A stretch of 64,000 bases of DNA from Sipunculus nudus (lineage: Eukaryota; Annelida; Sipuncula; Golfingiida; Sipunculidae). This document shows, piece after piece, positions 38,901-48,065 of the stretch. The stretch lies in assembly GCA_026874595.1 (NCBI GenBank), contig CM049310.1, positions 80,646,056 to 80,710,055 on the forward strand. Direction: 5' to 3'. Each line of letters starts with the position of its first letter. The first letter of the stretch is position 1. Both the position numbers and the translations under genes were made by a program. The notes beneath the pieces were generated by a model, which was not told the origin of the DNA, searched no databases, and saw only the letters and a program-made list of their open reading frames with translations.

Positions 38901-41900
38901 ATGATGATCATGATGGTGAACTTGATGACGATGATCGTGATGGTGACCTTGATGATTATGATCATGATGGTGATCTTGATGATGATAATCGTGATGACGA
39001 TCTTGATGATGATGGTCATGATTGTGATCTTGATGATGATGATCATAATTGTAATCTTGATGATAATGATCGTGATGTTGATCTTGATGATTATGATCGT
39101 GATGGTGATCCTGATGATGATGATCGTGTTGGTGATCTTGTTGATGATAATCATGACGGTAATTTTGATGATAATGATCATGATGGTGATCTTGATGATG
39201 ATTATCGTGATGGTGACCTTTAGGATAATGATCATGATGGTTATCTTGATGATGATGATCATGATGGTGATGATCGTTATGATGGTGATCGTGATGGTGA
39301 GCGTGATGATATGATCGGGATGATAAAGGTGATAATTTTCATATTGATCATCATGATGATAATTATCGTGATGATAATCGTGATGATCGTGATGATGGTC
39401 AACAAGAGAGATATAGAAAAGGTTTCAAGGCAAAGTGAACGGATGTGGTGAGTTTCTTGACATAAAACAAGAAACAGAAACTTAAAGGGTCTGATAAATG
39501 AACAACGATCAGTTCTGTTATGGTAACCATAAGGAGCGGGATGCTTGACCGGGAGGCATTGTTTAGTGAAGTCAGAGATACATGTTTTATACCTACGGTT
39601 GCCATGCCCAAGTCATCAGGAAAGAGGACGCAGATGATGGTGAAGCTGGCGGTGTAGACAGCAGCAGCAGCAGCCCCCTCCAGGATCCTTGTCAGAACGC
39701 ACATCACCAGAAATATGGCGCCCGGCGGGCAGTACTCAAGGACGCTGTCAAAGGGAATAGTGAGATTGAATCTTTGTTATATATACGTATATATTAAAAT
39801 ATATGTATACACAAAATACTCAGTACTGATTCCTAATACCGCGGTTTTCCAGGAAAGTGGAAATTATTGAATGAAATTGATAACAAATAACATGAATATA
39901 TATCTAAGAGGTACGCTATCGATGTTCAGGCCACACAGACTGAATGCCATACCAGTATGATTGGATCGGAGGCAATTTTGACAAAAGTAGAAGACGGTAG
40001 TTTTACTTCCACTTTGTTCTGGGAGAGATTAGAATATACTGAAAGAAACTGAAAATCTATGGTAGTTTCGCACATGAGAAATAGTACATGATTAGTTGAG
40101 CGATAAGTTAACATATCTTAATGTGTCAAATTTTCAATGGATGTCGATGGAGTTAAGACCTACTGCTATTACTACAGAAATTGAAAAAAAGTGCAGGACC
40201 AAAAGAATTTGACACAGATTCGGCAAAACCTGGTTAGCTCCCTTGGTTGGTAACTTTTTTGGGGGGGTCTGATCCAGATCGCTTGAATCATGCACATATT
40301 ATGATTGCTGCTTAAGATAAGATTGATCGGGTCAGCTGATTAAATCCCATGTGAACGACCCTTCGTGAATTTAGACATAAAAAAATAGTAAAATGTGTAT
40401 AAAATTGTGTAATGCATTTCTCATTTCAGACGTGTCACTAAACTTGTCCAGTAAACTCTATGGGTGGCGGTAAATTTCCTGCCTCGCTGGAAACTTTTGC
40501 CAATTTTCAAGCATTCTAAATATTGTTAAAGCTGGGGAAGCCATTTGGTGCGCTTCATAAAAAAATCCAGAAAGTATGAGACCTTAAAATTTATATATTT
40601 TATGGTTGTTCTATTTTCTTCCGGACGGAACTGGAAGATCTTTATCTTTAAACGGAAGATACCGTCTCTCGAAACACACTGCCAACCTTTTATATCACAG
40701 ATTATAATATTCTGATCAAGTGTAGATATTTATTAAGACAGGATTTGACGAACATTTGTAACAAGTTTAAAAATAATGGATTCGTGTTACCCAGTTCAGG
40801 TTGTGAGGTCTATCAATCGATAAAGAAGTTGTGTATTTGTTTTTTTTTATTTCATGCAGCTAAAGACAAATATCTGTTTTTTAGTCGAAATATTAGACCT
40901 TGAATGAACTTGCAAATGTTTATATTGAGTGATAGAATATTATAACAAACATGGTCAGTATCATCTGTCACAATATAGATACATTCCATACTATAGTCCG
41001 TTTCACCACCTGCTTTCCACCTGTTTTTTGTAGATAATTTCCTTAAAAGTTTATATTTTTCAATTATTTCCTAGAAAACATCAGAAGGAGGTGACAACCT
41101 AATATTGCAATTAAAAATTTTACAATAAATGTTTCACACCATTTTAATCTCTTCACCATGATTTGGCAGATATGATGTGTCCCTCCATAAGTAGCCATCT
41201 TTGTTTTAGCTGGCTTTATTTTTAGAGTGTTTACATGAGATCATCCAATCAGCAACTGTCAGTTGAGGCTGTTTTTGCATGTGACCAATGACTTAAGACC
41301 AATGACCGCCATAAGTGGGTCTGATATGTTGTAAAATGTAGACTGATTTCTCATATTTTCAAATAATTCTGTTTCTTAAATAAGGCTTAAGGTAGGTATT
41401 TATTTACCTTGTTGAAAATTAGGTCCTTTTATCCTATCATCTCGACTATAATTAATTCCCTTGAAATGTAAATAATCAAAATTTTCATAGCAAAAAATCG
41501 GTGGACATGAGGGGATGAAACGGCCTATAGTATTTAGATTAATTGGGCTGATCGGTATTATGAAAATATGTTATAAACGTAGAAAATACAACCAACACAC
41601 TAAACAAATCACTTACCCAAATAAAACAGAACAAGCTGAACAAACCAAAATACCAGCTAAGTACATAAAACGAGGTCCCGTATTGACAATCTGCAAGTAT
41701 TGCGATGACACCAAACATATAACACACAATATTTATTTTAAGGTGTAGGATAGCAGCGTGTAAATCCGAACTGAAGATATATTCCTCTTGAGGAATTTTC
41801 CAAAATTACGAAAGCAAGAATAAAATTAAATGTGTAGCAGGAGCCTACATGCCTTCCTCAGTATAAAACTTTCCTTTATTTCTTTAAACAGCATTTCACT

Positions 41901-43811
41901 GGTCACCAAACCACTTAACAAATGCGTTATAGAAAAAAAACACCCCGTAAGGCCAAAAAATAAAAGGTATGGTTCTCAGGCACTTTTAAAAAAAAAATAC
42001 CTGTTTGCATGTTTCGAAAAAAATGTCATATGATTAGGGAAAAGCGTGATAATAACAGATTTTTTGCTAAACAGATAAAAGCACTACATAACAAAGGTAA
42101 TTTTATCATTTAATAATTTTTAAGTTGTCTTATTTTATCTTCTTAAAAGATGAACATCAAAATAAGAACTTTTGATGCGGGGGTTAAGATTGACGCGGGC
42201 GGTGCTTGAGAACCAGACCTTTTTTTTGGCCTAATACATTGGAATGGCCGTTACTCTCGACGAGGAAAAGGGATAATCGTATTTTTTAATCAAATTTTTT
42301 GGGTAAAGATGCTTACAAACAAACCAACTAACAAGACCGAAAAATATAATATTTTCCCTCCAGGCGGAGGCATAATGATTACCAAAATAAATAAGAACCC
42401 ACACTCGCTTGGATTTCTGTGCATGCACATGTATGCAAAAAGAAAATATGTCCTGGAAAATATTTTATTATTTTAAACAATTTCTTAACACGGTACCTTT
42501 ACGTTCCTGACTGTTTATCTGTATTTTTATTTTAGGTTTAAGGGCTTACCAGTTTACCCCATATCGGCGTTGCTATGAGTATCACCAGCTCGTAGCACGA
42601 GAAAACTATTCCTGTCTGTAACGAACTGATGTTTTTCTTGCTGGCCTGTAAATAAAATATATAAAATGCATGTTGTCCAAACTTCTGATCTGCTTTACAA
42701 ATGTTTCAATTTTTGAGGGAACTATCGTAGCGCCATCTGTCGGCAACTGAGATTGTGTATCAAGGCAGAACCGATTTTTTTTTTTACTCTGAATCAAGGC
42801 CTGATGCAGGCAGTGCAAGAAGACGACACACGGTTCCTAATTTATCGAAAGTTAAAGGGGCCCAATCATGTATCTGACCTTTATAAACTTAAGGTAATCC
42901 ATAGAAGCTTTTTTAAAAAACGGCCAGGAAACATGGATATCACCGCACATGGGCTGCTTGTTTTGTTTATATCAATGTGTTTATAATATGTGAGGGCCCG
43001 CCAAAATAATCAAAAGAAAGTCAACAAGGGCCTCTTGCAGCAAGTCAGATAAGCCAGAGCCTTGCAAATGGCCTTTTTGCAACAATAGACCGTTCTACCT
43101 CCATATATATGCAACCTACCATCTTAGGTTACATGTTTTCCCGTTTGTCATTACTGCTGTGTTTACAAACAATGCTGAAATGTTCGTTCTTTTATATCTT
43201 TACATTTGTTGTGACCCTAACGGCGGATCAAAAATCTTATATGGTTTCTATGCAAGCTTCTTGGTAAGACATTTCATAATGTTCAGTTGTTCCTAGAAAA
43301 TCAACAAACACAACTTAATTCTAATAAGGAAATATGTACTATGTCGGGTTTGAAACAAACCTTTCTCTTACCGATTACTCGATAATTTACAAATTATCTT
43401 TAGGTATATCATTCCAATGGTCTGTTCAATAAAATTCAGCTGTCACGAGTGTGTTGTAAAGTTATCTATTAATATTAGAATAGTTTAGCCAGCCTTCATA
43501 AAAAAATAAAACACCATCTGCCGTATTTTTCATGAAACTAAATTGGCCCTCATGTGTAAATAATGAACGGGTAGAATAAGTTAGAATGTAGAAACAGCAC
43601 TCACCAGGGTTGGAAAGAACGGGAAAATAATGGCAAAGTAACAGCCTGCCAGGAAATTCGTGATCGTCATGCAGATCAACGTCACCTTGCCATGCAGGGT
43701 GGACTTTTTGTTCTCACCGTCTCCGGACGCATTATCTTTTTGCTGCCCGCTAGAGGGCGACACCGGATTCTCAGTATCACCTCTCAAAAGAGAGGACTTT
43801 TCTCCCGCCAT
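15128..43811 (-). CDS. SLC18B1: SLC18B1-like MFS transporter, gene A (complete, 12 exons)
   Basis: Exons in transcript order: 43811-43605, 42645-42550, 41690-41617, 39744-39597, 35714-35646, 34357-34267, 32483-32347, 30067-29969, 27522-27425, 25702-25607, 15630-15556, 15332-15128. Every border is GT..AG, the phases agree, and the sum is 1395 nt (464 aa plus stop). The ATG has a favourable context (aaacATGG). A soluble, serine-rich N-terminus of about 42 residues precedes 12 hydrophobic segments. Family marks are [11 protein letters not shown] (TM5), [12 protein letters not shown] (second-half motif A, about residue 335) and [18 protein letters not shown] near TM11; these and the length fit vertebrate SLC18B1 (about 456 aa), a polyamine/organic-cation vesicular antiporter. 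Substrate is inferred from the family only. The gene is intact despite a 10 kb intron 10. A tandem paralogue lies upstream at 52.6-63.3 kb. Confidence 0.85.
15960..16146. repeat. left half of an inverted-repeat element split by the retrotransposon
   Basis: The words ctgaggggggtcctgtg and tgcaatcatatgtcccct reappear inverted at about 25,135-25,180, on the other side of the LTR element. The pair reads as one palindromic element of about 430 bp into which the retrotransposon inserted at ATCAT. Confidence 0.5.
16147..17055 (+). mobile_element. 5' LTR (copy A), truncated at its 3' end and split by a MITE
   Basis: TGTTA at 16147-16151 is interrupted by the MITE at 16152-16487 and resumes as TTACATGTGTC at 16488. 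From there to 17055 it closely matches the 3' LTR (24158 onward), sharing for example the 'gggctcaagccctgggcgtcaattg' region. It has a TATA-like box (tataaatt, 16779-16786). It breaks off after 'ctggattatatgt', where LTR copy B begins. Confidence 0.8.
16152..16487. mobile_element. palindromic MITE (GGCCAAAA family), copy 1
   Basis: The ends GGCCAAAA..TTTTGGCC are flanked by TTA on both sides. Long sub-terminal inverted repeats (ggtatggttctcaggcac and its complement) bracket a spacer of about 270 bp shared with the copies at 34,753, 41,951, 54,779, 55,671 and 61,148. A TTA/TAA 3-bp target duplication suggests PIF/Harbinger mobilisation. Confidence 0.75.
17056..18180 (+). mobile_element. LTR copy B adjoining the internal region, with a nested insertion
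   Basis: It runs TGTTACAGG..CATAACA. Its 5' part resembles the inverted LTR at 20441-21140 more than LTR A. It carries a TATA box (tataaata, 17270-17277). An insert of about 320 bp (17,339-17,661) is bordered by tgagtca on both sides. It ends 10 bp before the primer-binding site, so it functions as the inner 5' LTR. Confidence 0.75.
17339..17661 (+). mobile_element. small LINE-like insertion within LTR B
   Basis: Inserted sequence flanked by the 7-bp duplication tgagtca. One frame reads as a coiled, charged C-terminus ([12 protein letters not shown], then [13 protein letters not shown]) before a stop, followed by an AT-rich tail containing gtatatgttttgtatatgt. A 5'-truncated LINE end is the likeliest reading, but the family was not identified. 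Confidence 0.4.
18191..18208 (+). promoter_or_regulatory. primer-binding site, tRNA-Pro type
   Basis: The 18-mer tgggggctcttccgggag matches the classic proline-tRNA primer site of gammaretroviruses at 16 of 18 positions. It starts 10 bp after the end of LTR B, where minus-strand priming would occur. Confidence 0.6.
18353..19700 (+). pseudogene. gag remnant with SCAN-like capsid and degenerate zinc knuckle
   Basis: It starts at ATG 18353 ([20 protein letters not shown]). Later pieces include a capsid block (about 18,990-19,260) with [28 protein letters not shown] and LRQLILFEE, the pattern that vertebrate SCAN domains share with Gmr1-type Gag. It continues into a Ser/Thr/Gln-rich linker and a knuckle ([12 protein letters not shown], about 19,470) whose first cysteine is an arginine. 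Several stops and at least two frameshifts break it. Confidence 0.7.
20040..20345 (+). pseudogene. retropepsin remnant
   Basis: The block [13 protein letters not shown] (active triplet at 20104-20112) corresponds to the DTG(A/S) of retroelement proteases, with Gly changed to Asn. [16 protein letters not shown] (about 20,310-20,360) matches the C-terminal protease block of Gmr1-like elements. It ends just before the inverted LTR at 20441. Confidence 0.6.
20441..21140 (-). mobile_element. nested solo LTR in inverse orientation
   Basis: Read on the - strand it begins TGTTACAG and ends TGACA, 700 bp, flanked by the 4-bp direct repeat GCTG (20437-20440 and 21141-21144). It aligns with the solo LTR at 4036-4920 and with LTR B. 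It separates the protease from the integrase of the host element and is therefore younger than it. Confidence 0.8.
21150..22490 (+). pseudogene. integrase remnant (gypsy type), upstream of RT
   Basis: The HHCC zinc finger is readable (H at 21489, HLGINKTY, then CQSCHTC at about 21,590). In the core the first acidic residue is replaced ([11 protein letters not shown]). The second survives (VRSDQGFNF, about 21,880). The Glu survives in a shifted frame ([12 protein letters not shown], about 21,975). A GPY/F module ([11 protein letters not shown], about 22,370) and a NMLKPY block close the domain. At least three frame breaks are visible. Its position before RT is the key Gmr1-like trait. Confidence 0.8.
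22630..23670 (+). pseudogene. reverse transcriptase remnant (gypsy type)
   Basis: Blocks in order: an N-terminal linker (22,630-22,893), a palm block with KTDTFPIPR in a shifted frame (about 22,975), [12 protein letters not shown] (about 23,130), the catalytic YIDD (23227-23238) and the thumb or connection block with [13 protein letters not shown] (about 23,470). The YIDD box is intact, but stops and frameshifts occur before it. Confidence 0.85.
23665..24025 (+). pseudogene. RNase H remnant
   Basis: [15 protein letters not shown] follows the RT, then [26 protein letters not shown], a shifted SDHNPLTF block and a final [10 protein letters not shown] motif before stops. Catalytic-type Asp and Glu residues are present, but a stop and a frameshift interrupt the frame at about 23,820. 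There is no integrase after it, only a short spacer, a polypurine tract and the 3' LTR. Confidence 0.8.
24147..24157 (+). promoter_or_regulatory. polypurine tract
   Basis: aggtgggggag lies immediately before the TGTTACA start of the 3' LTR, as expected for plus-strand priming. Confidence 0.7.
24158..24926 (+). mobile_element. 3' LTR of the Gmr1-like element
   Basis: TGTTACAGG..GTTACA, 769 bp. It matches LTR A in the U3-like part but lacks the roughly 135 bp that in the other LTRs contains the TATA box: it jumps from 'ctatgagcacg' to 'tctttagagcccag'. The flank ATCAT matches that before LTR A. Confidence 0.85.
24932..25210. repeat. right half of the split inverted-repeat element
   Basis: The inverted counterpart of 15,960-16,146 (gggacatatgattgcacac..aacccccttagcccc at about 25,136-25,175). 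Together they form the target into which the LTR element inserted. Confidence 0.5.
25211..25606. other. intron sequence, nothing recognised
   Basis: AT-rich intron 10 sequence of gene A next to exon 10, with a poly-C tract at about 25,453-25,469. Confidence 0.5.
25935..26300 (+). pseudogene. non-LTR retrotransposon endonuclease remnant with internal deletion
   Basis: A frame reading [20 protein letters not shown] matches the endonuclease segment (PPYYLPREF..VYIPP) of jockey/CR1-type ORF2. It is joined almost directly to a later block ([16 protein letters not shown]) that normally precedes the RT, so most of the endonuclease is deleted. It lies in intron 9 of gene A, between exons 10 and 9. 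Confidence 0.55.
26661..26958. repeat. 149-bp direct tandem duplication
   Basis: Two nearly identical units start with ggtcaaaataggaaaatagg at 26661 and 26810 and end in a TA tract, which is expanded to about 32 bp at 26,948-26,979. The few differences suggest a recent duplication. Confidence 0.85.
27646..27715. repeat. (AAT)n microsatellite
   Basis: Trinucleotide repeat in intron 8 of gene A, 120 bp from exon 9. Confidence 0.85.
27890..29085 (+). repeat. four-copy tandem repeat, unit about 336-342 bp
   Basis: The landmark catagctc recurs at 27930, 28266, 28605 and 28947; the last unit is partial. Each unit contains 'atgggtaacagagacct', 'ggttacgatttgtg' and the palindromic 'ggtggcgccacc' or a decayed form of it. 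All units keep one open frame of about 45 codons ([14 protein letters not shown]), broken only by one stop near its start in unit 2. After the array come gacagacagacggaggac and agtgatcgctatagctc, as in mollusc dispersed repeats. It lies in intron 8 of gene A. Confidence 0.85.
29116..29968. other. intron 8 remainder, nothing recognised
   Basis: AT-rich intron sequence up to exon 8 of gene A (29969). No repeat or exon was recognised. Confidence 0.5.
30305..30542 (+). mobile_element. tRNA-derived SINE
   Basis: A tRNA-like head with the B box ggttcgatccc (30358-30368) and an A-box-like agctgagggataaaacg is followed by a body containing ggtttcctccgggttctcc and tttcctccacc, a central motif I associate with widespread metazoan SINE families, and an AT-rich tail. 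A - strand frame through it is an artefact. It lies in intron 7 of gene A. Confidence 0.65.
30610..31120. mobile_element. MITE-like element with TTAAAGGGGCCCAATCA end
   Basis: The right end reads tgattgggcccctttaa (about 31,107-31,123). The left end is a decayed inverted match (ttaaaggtacataatca, about 30,610). The same end is found at 42,856 and 55,456. It is non-coding. Confidence 0.5.
31449..31701. repeat. 125-bp direct tandem duplication
   Basis: Two units starting tataaaaaagat at 31449 and 31574 share cagcacgt-like and 'ggatgc(c/t)atgggatcacttc' blocks with few differences. It lies in intron 7 of gene A. Confidence 0.85.
33230..33480 (+). mobile_element. LINE 3' tail ending in (TAA)n
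   Basis: AT-rich 3' UTR-like sequence ending 'gtgatgtataaatatggtataataataat', the way CR1/L2-type elements terminate in a short microsatellite. No ORF is left. It lies in intron 6 of gene A. Confidence 0.45.
34753..35058. mobile_element. palindromic MITE (GGCCAAAA family), copy 2
   Basis: Flanked by TTA on both sides. Carries the same sub-terminal 'gttcttaggcac' / 'ggtgcctgagaaccatacc' arms. It lies in intron 5 of gene A. Confidence 0.7.
36014..39398. repeat. 27-bp TGAT-rich minisatellite in intron 4 of gene A
   Basis: Units of the type catgatggtgatcttgatg plus gatgatgat (27 bp) run in three blocks: about 36,014-37,335, 37,424-37,866 and 38,327-39,398. Short unique stretches separate them. 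Because the unit is a multiple of three and lacks stops in several frames, long false frames appear on both strands (Met/Ile-rich or Asp/Gly/His-rich). No splice frame links any of them to gene A. Confidence 0.92.
39745..41616. other. intron 3 of gene A, nothing recognised
   Basis: AT-rich sequence with a poly-G run near 40,260. Only chance frames were seen. Confidence 0.5.
41951..42231. mobile_element. palindromic MITE (GGCCAAAA family), copy 3
   Basis: Flanked by TAA on both sides (41948-41950, 42232-42234), which makes the 3-bp duplication explicit. It lies in intron 2 of gene A. Confidence 0.7.
42856..43180. mobile_element. MITE-like element, TTAAAGGGGCCCAATCA family
   Basis: It begins gttaaaggggcccaatca, and its body (gagggcccgccaaaataa, ccagagccttgcaaatggc) matches 55,125-55,480 in inverted orientation. 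It lies in intron 1 of gene A. Confidence 0.55.
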
Positions 43812-44640
43812 GTTTCATTTGTTGTAACTATAAGTATTGCAAATGACTGTTATCAGGTTATGGTTCTGTTAGAATAGTATTAATTATATTAAGACAACTA
43901 GAATATTTATACCTTGACTAATAATATTATAGTGGTTAATAACAACAATACTGAATATCTGATCAAGAACCAAATACATTTACATATTTGCATCATAATT
44001 TGTTATCTATCTATTCTAGCCAGAAATTTTAAATGAAATATTAAATAAACATACTGAGATGATATTTATATCCCGATTTAATAGTGTTAGTTTGATAAGA
44101 TCTCTGCACATTTACTACAACATTTCCCGTTCAAGGTTAACATACTTAAGGTAAAAATAATTAAATTCAGTCACACAACAGACAACCTGATACATACCTG
44201 AAGTTCCAAAATAATATATACACACAAAATCACATCCTGGTGTTCATACTTGCATTTTAACGATACATTCAACTCTCTGACTCGTCCTCTATAGCTCCCT
44301 TAAAAGTTCATATAAGTATAAATGAAGGCCTAGCTTATGAAAGATTAGCCCCCCCCCCCCCTCCCCGCCAGCGGTTATATGTGAACTGGTATGCAATCTG
44401 TCACTTCAGATGTACATTTCTTTGTACATTACAACACGTGAACGTGTTAAGCGTGTTTTGCTTGACTCTTTCACTGACCTTTACGTACATAAGAGAGTCG
44501 GAACCCTGGATAAACCTTAAACTATATATTAGGTTTTATATAATTATAGCATATCATATTTCTATATCCAGGGATATTGCCGGACTAACCTATCAAAAAA
44601 CTAGAAATAGGCATTCTCAGGAATGCAGGCCTCAGACGAG
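43812..44640. other. 5' flank of gene A, promoter not resolved
   Basis: AT-rich. No CpG-rich core or clear TATA box within a few hundred bp of the ATG on the - strand. A poly-C tract lies at about 44,350. The 5' UTR may be spliced from further upstream. Confidence 0.3.
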
Positions 44641-44980
44641 TGGGCGGTCCTTAATGTTTAGTACTCCGCAAACCGTGTTTTATTCACCTATTGGCCCATA
44701 TTCTAGGGTTCATTGGTAAATAGGTTCCACTAAAGTGTTGCATTCACTTATTCGACCCATATTCCCATGTTCACACGGACAACGGCGACTGCACATTTGA
44801 CAATATTCCTGTAAGTCTTGAGCCGGACCCACAGTAAAATCTAATAGATTCTTCTAATTGCCCATTCGAGAGGACCCCTAATTATTTCTTGAGATTCCGT
44901 TCATGATTACGTAAGTTATGTTGTGAACAAACACACACACGAACTAGAATGAACGCATACCCTCCATGCAAAAGCAAAAA
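44640..44980. repeat. dispersed repeat R1, uninterrupted copy
   Basis: Contains attcacctattggcccata, agccggacccacag and gttgtgaacaaacacacac. It is continuous here, whereas the copy at 105-1645 is split by the pogo-like element. Confidence 0.55.
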
Positions 44981-47775
44981 GCAGCTATGCTAGGGACCTC
45001 GTGTGTTTTAGGGGCTTGGCGATAAATGGCAGTTTTGTGGAGTCTAAATTTAGAAAATTCATTAAAAAAATATGCAGTACTCCAAAGGTTTTAGGTGTCA
45101 TTATAATCTAAATTTCTATACATTTGACCTTGAAACTCAGTGTAAAGGTCACCATTTTTTCAGTTCATCAGAGAACAGGAGAAAAACCAGTGATGTGTCA
45201 AATTTGAGAGAAGATTCTACAGTACTTCGGATGTTGTAGGGGTCACAATAATCCTAGAATGCCGGAGTTGACTTTGAAGATCAAGGTCAAGGTCACCATT
45301 ATATGATCTCATCCGAGAACTTGTGTGTCAAATTTTAAGGACATAATAAACACACCAGATTTCTGGACACTGGATGAAATCACTGTTGAGAAACTGATAC
45401 CATTTGGCAGTCTAAAAAAATGCAGGTGGCACCACCAGTCTTCTACCTACCTACATCCTCTTCATGCCTTTGATGACGTATGAGACCGTGAAGCAACCGC
45501 CTCCATCTTATTTTGACATATTGTCATAGAAAATAAGCACTTTACGTGAAATTTGCCTGAAACGGATATTTCCCGATTCACCAAAAGATTAGCTCATATT
45601 TAATCTGAAGTTGTGTGGATGTATTGACAAGAATCCGGCCTGATGAGCCAGTTAGGCTCGGGTGTAAAACTTTACCTTACTTTTAATCCATAAAATACAA
45701 CTTTAAAATGTGTGTTTCCCTTTGACAGAAACGTGTCGCTTTATCTGCCTATATAGCAAATGGGGAAAAATGTCAGTTGCATTGCTATGAAAGTAAATGA
45801 TTTGTTTTTACTACTCAGGTCTGAATTGTGGTATCTTTCATAGCCCTATATACATACACCTAGCATTATTCATATTTATAAGTCGAACTGCTTTCCGATG
45901 ACGTACTTGTGCATTAAACCTTGCATTTAAGGAGACAATCAAGACATGGATAACATTTTCATTTCGGCCTGTATGTGTCACAAATTCGGTGGCTGTATCT
46001 CCCAAACAAACACAAGTTCATATGCCACAAACTTATATTGAAATGAACACGGGATAAAAAGGATTTGGTCGCTCTCCTTGACAAATGTGTCTATACCGCG
46101 GGCCATCAGACATTGCTACTTGAATGACAATGGTGTGTTCTTGAAAAACGAGGTGTATTCAATGTTCCTACTGGTAAAATAATCTATAGTCATACCTCCA
46201 GTAACGACCAACGCGGTTTAGCGACCACCCCGAAAGTACCACTTCTTTATGGTCAGAGATTAAGTTACCCCCATAGGGAGGGGGCTTACAGTAGTTGAGG
46301 AGTTTATTTCTACATCCACACACATACACACACAAATATACACACAAATATATATATATATATTTCTCTTCGTTTAGCCCCCCCCCCCTTCCTAATTAAA
46401 AAACATTAATTGATTTCCCTTCATATGCTCATATACCAAACAAGATCCAGGCTATTAACATTCTTATATTCACACAACTGACAGCTCGTATTCATAATTT
46501 TATTTCAGTTTAACATGTGTATACCATAATGTATGAACAGTTAGGAGGTAATGAAAAAAGTAACTTTTTGCAGTTTTACCGTTACAACTAAGTTGTGCAA
46601 TTTCCAAATAATATCTACAAGAAGAAGCCTTGTTATTTTACTATATGGCACTGGAATTTCTTTAAGTTCTTCCAAGTTTCCGATTTCGTGTACTTCTCAT
46701 TTCGAATCAATGGCCTTGAAAATGGTAACGTTTAAAAACTTCATATAGTTTTACGCTAGTTGGCACCAATTTTAACTTTCCACTTTGAACATCTCTAGAA
46801 ATCTCTACATCCGACTGTAATTAAGGATTTGGGCGTGGTCCAAAATAGCGTTATTCCGCTTTAAACGTTTTCGATTCACGCTTCGTTGTCATCAAACTCT
46901 CTCCGAAACTTGATAGGAGAATGTTCCCGGGGTACTATTGTGTCGCATCTGAGCGCCCTAATCGATAGCCGTGACAACCCGACTCAGTAGGCAATCGGAT
47001 AACTGGGCTAGTAAGCCTACTCGAGTCGTGATACTAGTAATATGGAGGAATGTATCGCAGTGGTCTTGAATCTGGTTGCATTCATATTGTGGAAAATGGC
47101 CCATAATCTCAATATTATGCTTGGAATGGTGAATAAATACAATTGTATATGTATGAGCTCGCAACCCAAACTGAAACACCGTCTCCATGGACACGGGTCA
47201 TTTCCTGTGTGGCCTGCAAGTTGCCTGTGTAACCCGTGCGAGCCATGCTTGTGTTCATGCGGTCATAAATTCAACACACATGGCGAGGGGTTTACCAATG
47301 TGCTGGGTTAAACAGGAATTTTTCTCGCTCATATTTGGTATTATTAGAAAGTACACAAAAAAATGCTATCGTATGGCCTGATTAAGGTTGATTGACAGTG
47401 TACCTGTAGCCCATGAAGCGTTGTCAGAAATGACGAAAATATTTGCATCTTCATAAGGCCATATAATGCGATCCTCAGACGTAGATGTCATGACACTCTG
47501 GCGCTAGTAATCTGGTCGTATGCCAGAGGGTCAATATGACGCTACCTAATCGAACACTGACAGGTTTATTTATCAAAGCTTATCGATGCCACTCATGACT
47601 TTTGGCATTATGCGCACACATTAAAACCCGGATTTGTCAGGCCACATTTCGAAGTTATGATCGTACCGCTGCATTTTTTTAGCTCAGCCCTCTATAATTT
47701 ATCTAAGCTATAGCGATGGTCCTTTGTCCGTCTGGCCGGACGTCCGTAAACAAACAACGTTTTGAATTGGACCTT
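44981..47775. other. intergenic, no gene seen
   Basis: Short motifs such as aaggtcaccatt repeat near 45,145 and 45,290. A tgcaggtggcaccaccagtc fragment at about 45,421 resembles the array unit at 28.1 kb. A pogo-like end fragment with cgaccaccc lies near 46,230. No exon was supported. Confidence 0.4.
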
Positions 47776-47779
47776 TATG

Positions 47780-48065
47780 AATCCGAAATTCGAAATACAC
47801 TCTGTCAGCTTTTAAATCTCATTTGAAAACTTATTATTGTAGTCAATGAATTTCTGTGATACGAATTCTCTTAAAACGTTGTTGTAGTTATAAACTTATT
47901 TTTGTAATTTTTGAGTTTCTTATTGTAAAATTAACCAATATCATTCCAACTGTAACCTTTTAGTCATGTATTAAGCGTTTAGGGCATAATTTCTGGCGGA
48001 TTTTACGCTTTATAGAATAAATAAATATCAATTATTAATTTTATTATCAAATTATTATTATTATT
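47780..48065 (+). mobile_element. LINE 3' end fragment
   Basis: A short frame ending FKSHLKTYYCSQ resembles the C-terminus of CR1/L2 ORF2 (FKxxLKTxLF). It is followed by about 200 bp of AT-rich 3' UTR and (ATT)n. Confidence 0.45.

Noticed and set aside
36052-39314. Long frames in the TGAT minisatellite (up to 331 codons, Met/Ile-rich or Asp/His/Gly-rich, both strands)
   Set aside because: They follow from a 27-bp repeat unit without stops in several frames, lie in an intron of gene A, and have no non-repetitive coding sequence attached.
39582-39797. 71-codon + strand frame
   Set aside because: Antisense shadow of exon 4 of the SLC18B1-like gene A.
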